Positions 62,655-64,000 of a stretch of 64,000 bases of DNA are shown here, piece by piece (position 1 is the stretch's first letter; each line of letters starts with the position of its first letter). The notes under the pieces were generated by a model. That model did not search any database and was not told the origin of the DNA. It worked only from the letters and a program-made list of their open reading frames with translations. The translations under genes were made by a program, and so were the position numbers. Origin of the DNA: Corticium candelabrum (taxonomy: Eukaryota; Porifera; Homoscleromorpha; Homosclerophorida; Plakinidae); the NCBI RefSeq assembly GCF_963422355.1, contig NC_085091.1:4111523-4175522 (forward strand). Direction: 5' to 3'.

Positions 62655-64000
62655 CAGACTTGGACAAAATTATAGGGATACCCCGCTGTGGGTATGTAGT
62701 AACACAATAATTAGGTCACAATTTACCAACTATCAATATTGTTAAGAACTTAATAGTTACTGCGTTGATTGTTAGGTTTCTTGAGAATACTGTAGACCCT
62801 AAATTGTTTTCTTTATGTTTCGCATTGCGGAAAACAAGACCTGAAAGTGTATGACGTCATGACTGCGTAAGCGTCGTAAGTTAGACTCTCTCTGATTTTG
62901 TTTAGTGGCTTTTACAAAAAGGCCGTTTTTAATAACGCGAAGGAAAATTGAAGCCCTTCACCAGTTCCTCAGTACCGAGTGTTCCCGCCTCTCGCCCTCC
63001 TGATTGCGTCCAGACGTCGCGGAACACTTTCTGCCAAGTTCTGGACACGCGTGGCTGGAATCTGCTGCCACGCCTCTTGTAGAGCATTCCAGAGCTCAGC
63101 TGCAGTTCTCGGTTTGCGACGTTTGGCAGCAGTTTTGAGTTCATGCCACAAGTTCTCGATTGGATTCGCATCTGGCGATTTTGGCGGCCAGTCCAACAGT
63201 GTGACATCATGCTGGCGTAGCCATTGTCTTGTTGACGGAGACGCGTGGATTGGCGCATTGTCCTGCTGGAAGGCAAAGCCGTCTCCTATCAGTGCCGCTG
63301 TGTCTGTAAGCATATGCTCCTCCAGAACCTGTTGGTACGCCGTGCTGTCCATACGACCTTCCAGTTTCACCAGAGACCCCACACCATGCCAACACATTGA
63401 TCCCCACACCATCACACTAGCCGCGTGCTGGACCGTACAATACACAACATTCAGGGAGAAATTTCTCACCTTTGCGACGCCAAACGTACAGAGCACCATC
63501 GTTTCCTATGCTGACTTTTGACTCATCTGTAAAAAGAACAGATTTCCAGTCATCCGAAGTCCATTGTGTGTGAGTGGTTGCCCATCCCAGTCGCAAACGC
63601 CAATGGCTTTCTGTTAGCAGTGGCTTTTTCTAGGCCTCCGAGCGTTGACTCCTGTCTCACTGAGACGACGACGGACTGTTCTACTTGACACCTGTTTGCC
63701 GGTTTCATTAGCCAGCTGATACGAGAGCAGTCGTGATGGTGCTCTGCGGTTCTGCAGTGCCATTCTCTTCAGTCGGTGATCTTCCCGGATTGTCGTTGCC
63801 TTCCCACGTCCAGGTCGTTTTCATAATCGCTGCTGCCATGGGAAAGCCGTTGCAGGCACTGATGAACTGAATTCCTGGAGCGGCGGACAAAAGCTGTGAT
63901 CTGACGCACAGAATGGCTAACTGAGTGAAGGGCTTCAATTTTCCCTCACGTTTTTGGACTCAACTGTTTGCCTCGAGGCATCGCTTCAACTCGTGAAATA
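62655..64000. mobile_element. Tc1-like transposon, right end outside the window
   Basis: CAGACTTGGACAAAATTATA, directly after TA (62653-62654), is a Tc1-type terminal repeat. The transposase relic lies on the minus strand and its ATG is 20 bases from the window edge, so the other end is outside. A 33-bp stretch near 62934 is an inverted copy of the start of the transposase gene, so the left end may be chimeric. Confidence 0.82.
62969..63981 (-). pseudogene. Tc1-like (DD34E) transposase, broken
   Basis: Starts MPRGKQLSPK at 63981 and meets TGA a few codons later, at a place where relatives have Arg. It continues IEALHSVSHSVRQI (paired-like helix-turn-helix), then after a shift GRGKATTIREDHRLKRMA, and after another shift WTSDDWKSVLFTDESK (first catalytic Asp). 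A third shift leads into the last frame with SVMVWGSMCWHGVGSLV, FQQDNAPIH (second Asp) and DWPPKSPDANPIENLW (Glu). Spacing from the second Asp to the Glu is 34 residues, so DD34E. At least three frameshifts and one stop make it inactive. Confidence 0.88.

Overview
This is eukaryotic, animal DNA. Two pieces of ordinary animal genes can be read through introns: LZIC (53715 onward, + strand) and the last exon of what looks like a laminin-G protein (2739-2884). The introns are often very short (41-76 nt), there are long (CA)n/(TG)n microsatellites, and the rest is a dense graveyard of metazoan transposons. The mixture suits a non-vertebrate metazoan, most plausibly a sponge or cnidarian; the sequence alone does not settle which. 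There are no bacterial operons, CRISPR arrays or rRNA genes.

Layout. 1-12 kb: a MITE, the laminin-G exon, a LINE reverse-transcriptase relic (-), microsatellites, another MITE, a ZNF862-like hAT relic (-) and a 292-bp tandem duplication. 13.5-19.6 kb: a trihelix (Myb/SANT-like) gene cut by a 5.35-kb TTAA-flanked Kolobok-type DNA transposon. That transposon carries two convergent genes: a transposase with one in-frame stop, and an intact four-exon, 278-residue protein joining a CXC-like cysteine cluster to a domain resembling the cytosolic 'ballast' domain of the P2X7 receptor. 21-28.2 kb: a broken TIR element with an AATT duplication, a gag fragment, a 113-bp perfect palindrome, and an apparently intact hAT transposon (916 residues, two exons).

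29-44 kb: relics of a CxC-type transposase, a Ty3/gypsy element (+), a TNP2/EnSpm-like transposase (+), a cysteine-rich C-terminal module, a 704-bp TIR element with a 9-bp target duplication, a 1.33-kb inverted duplication and a second gypsy relic (-). 44.5-52.9 kb: an old gypsy element (A, +) whose 3' LTR was later hit by a young gypsy element (B, -, LTRs about 99% identical, one 1215-codon pol frame) and, at its outer edge, by a foldback MITE with a 9-bp target duplication.

53.7-59 kb: LZIC, with two evenly spaced E-boxes and a MITE just before its start codon and three diverged repeat copies plus a TA-flanked MITE in a 4.5-kb intron. 59-64 kb: mostly non-coding repeats and a broken Tc1-like element running off the right edge.

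The two observations I consider most worth following are (1) the P2X7-ballast/CXC gene carried inside a DNA transposon and (2) a set of otherwise unrelated foldback MITEs that share the terminal signature TAGCCTCG(N4-6)CCAG, two or three of them with 9-10 bp target duplications. Exon and splice calls come from conserved peptides plus GT/AG boundaries read by eye; no alignment or search was run.
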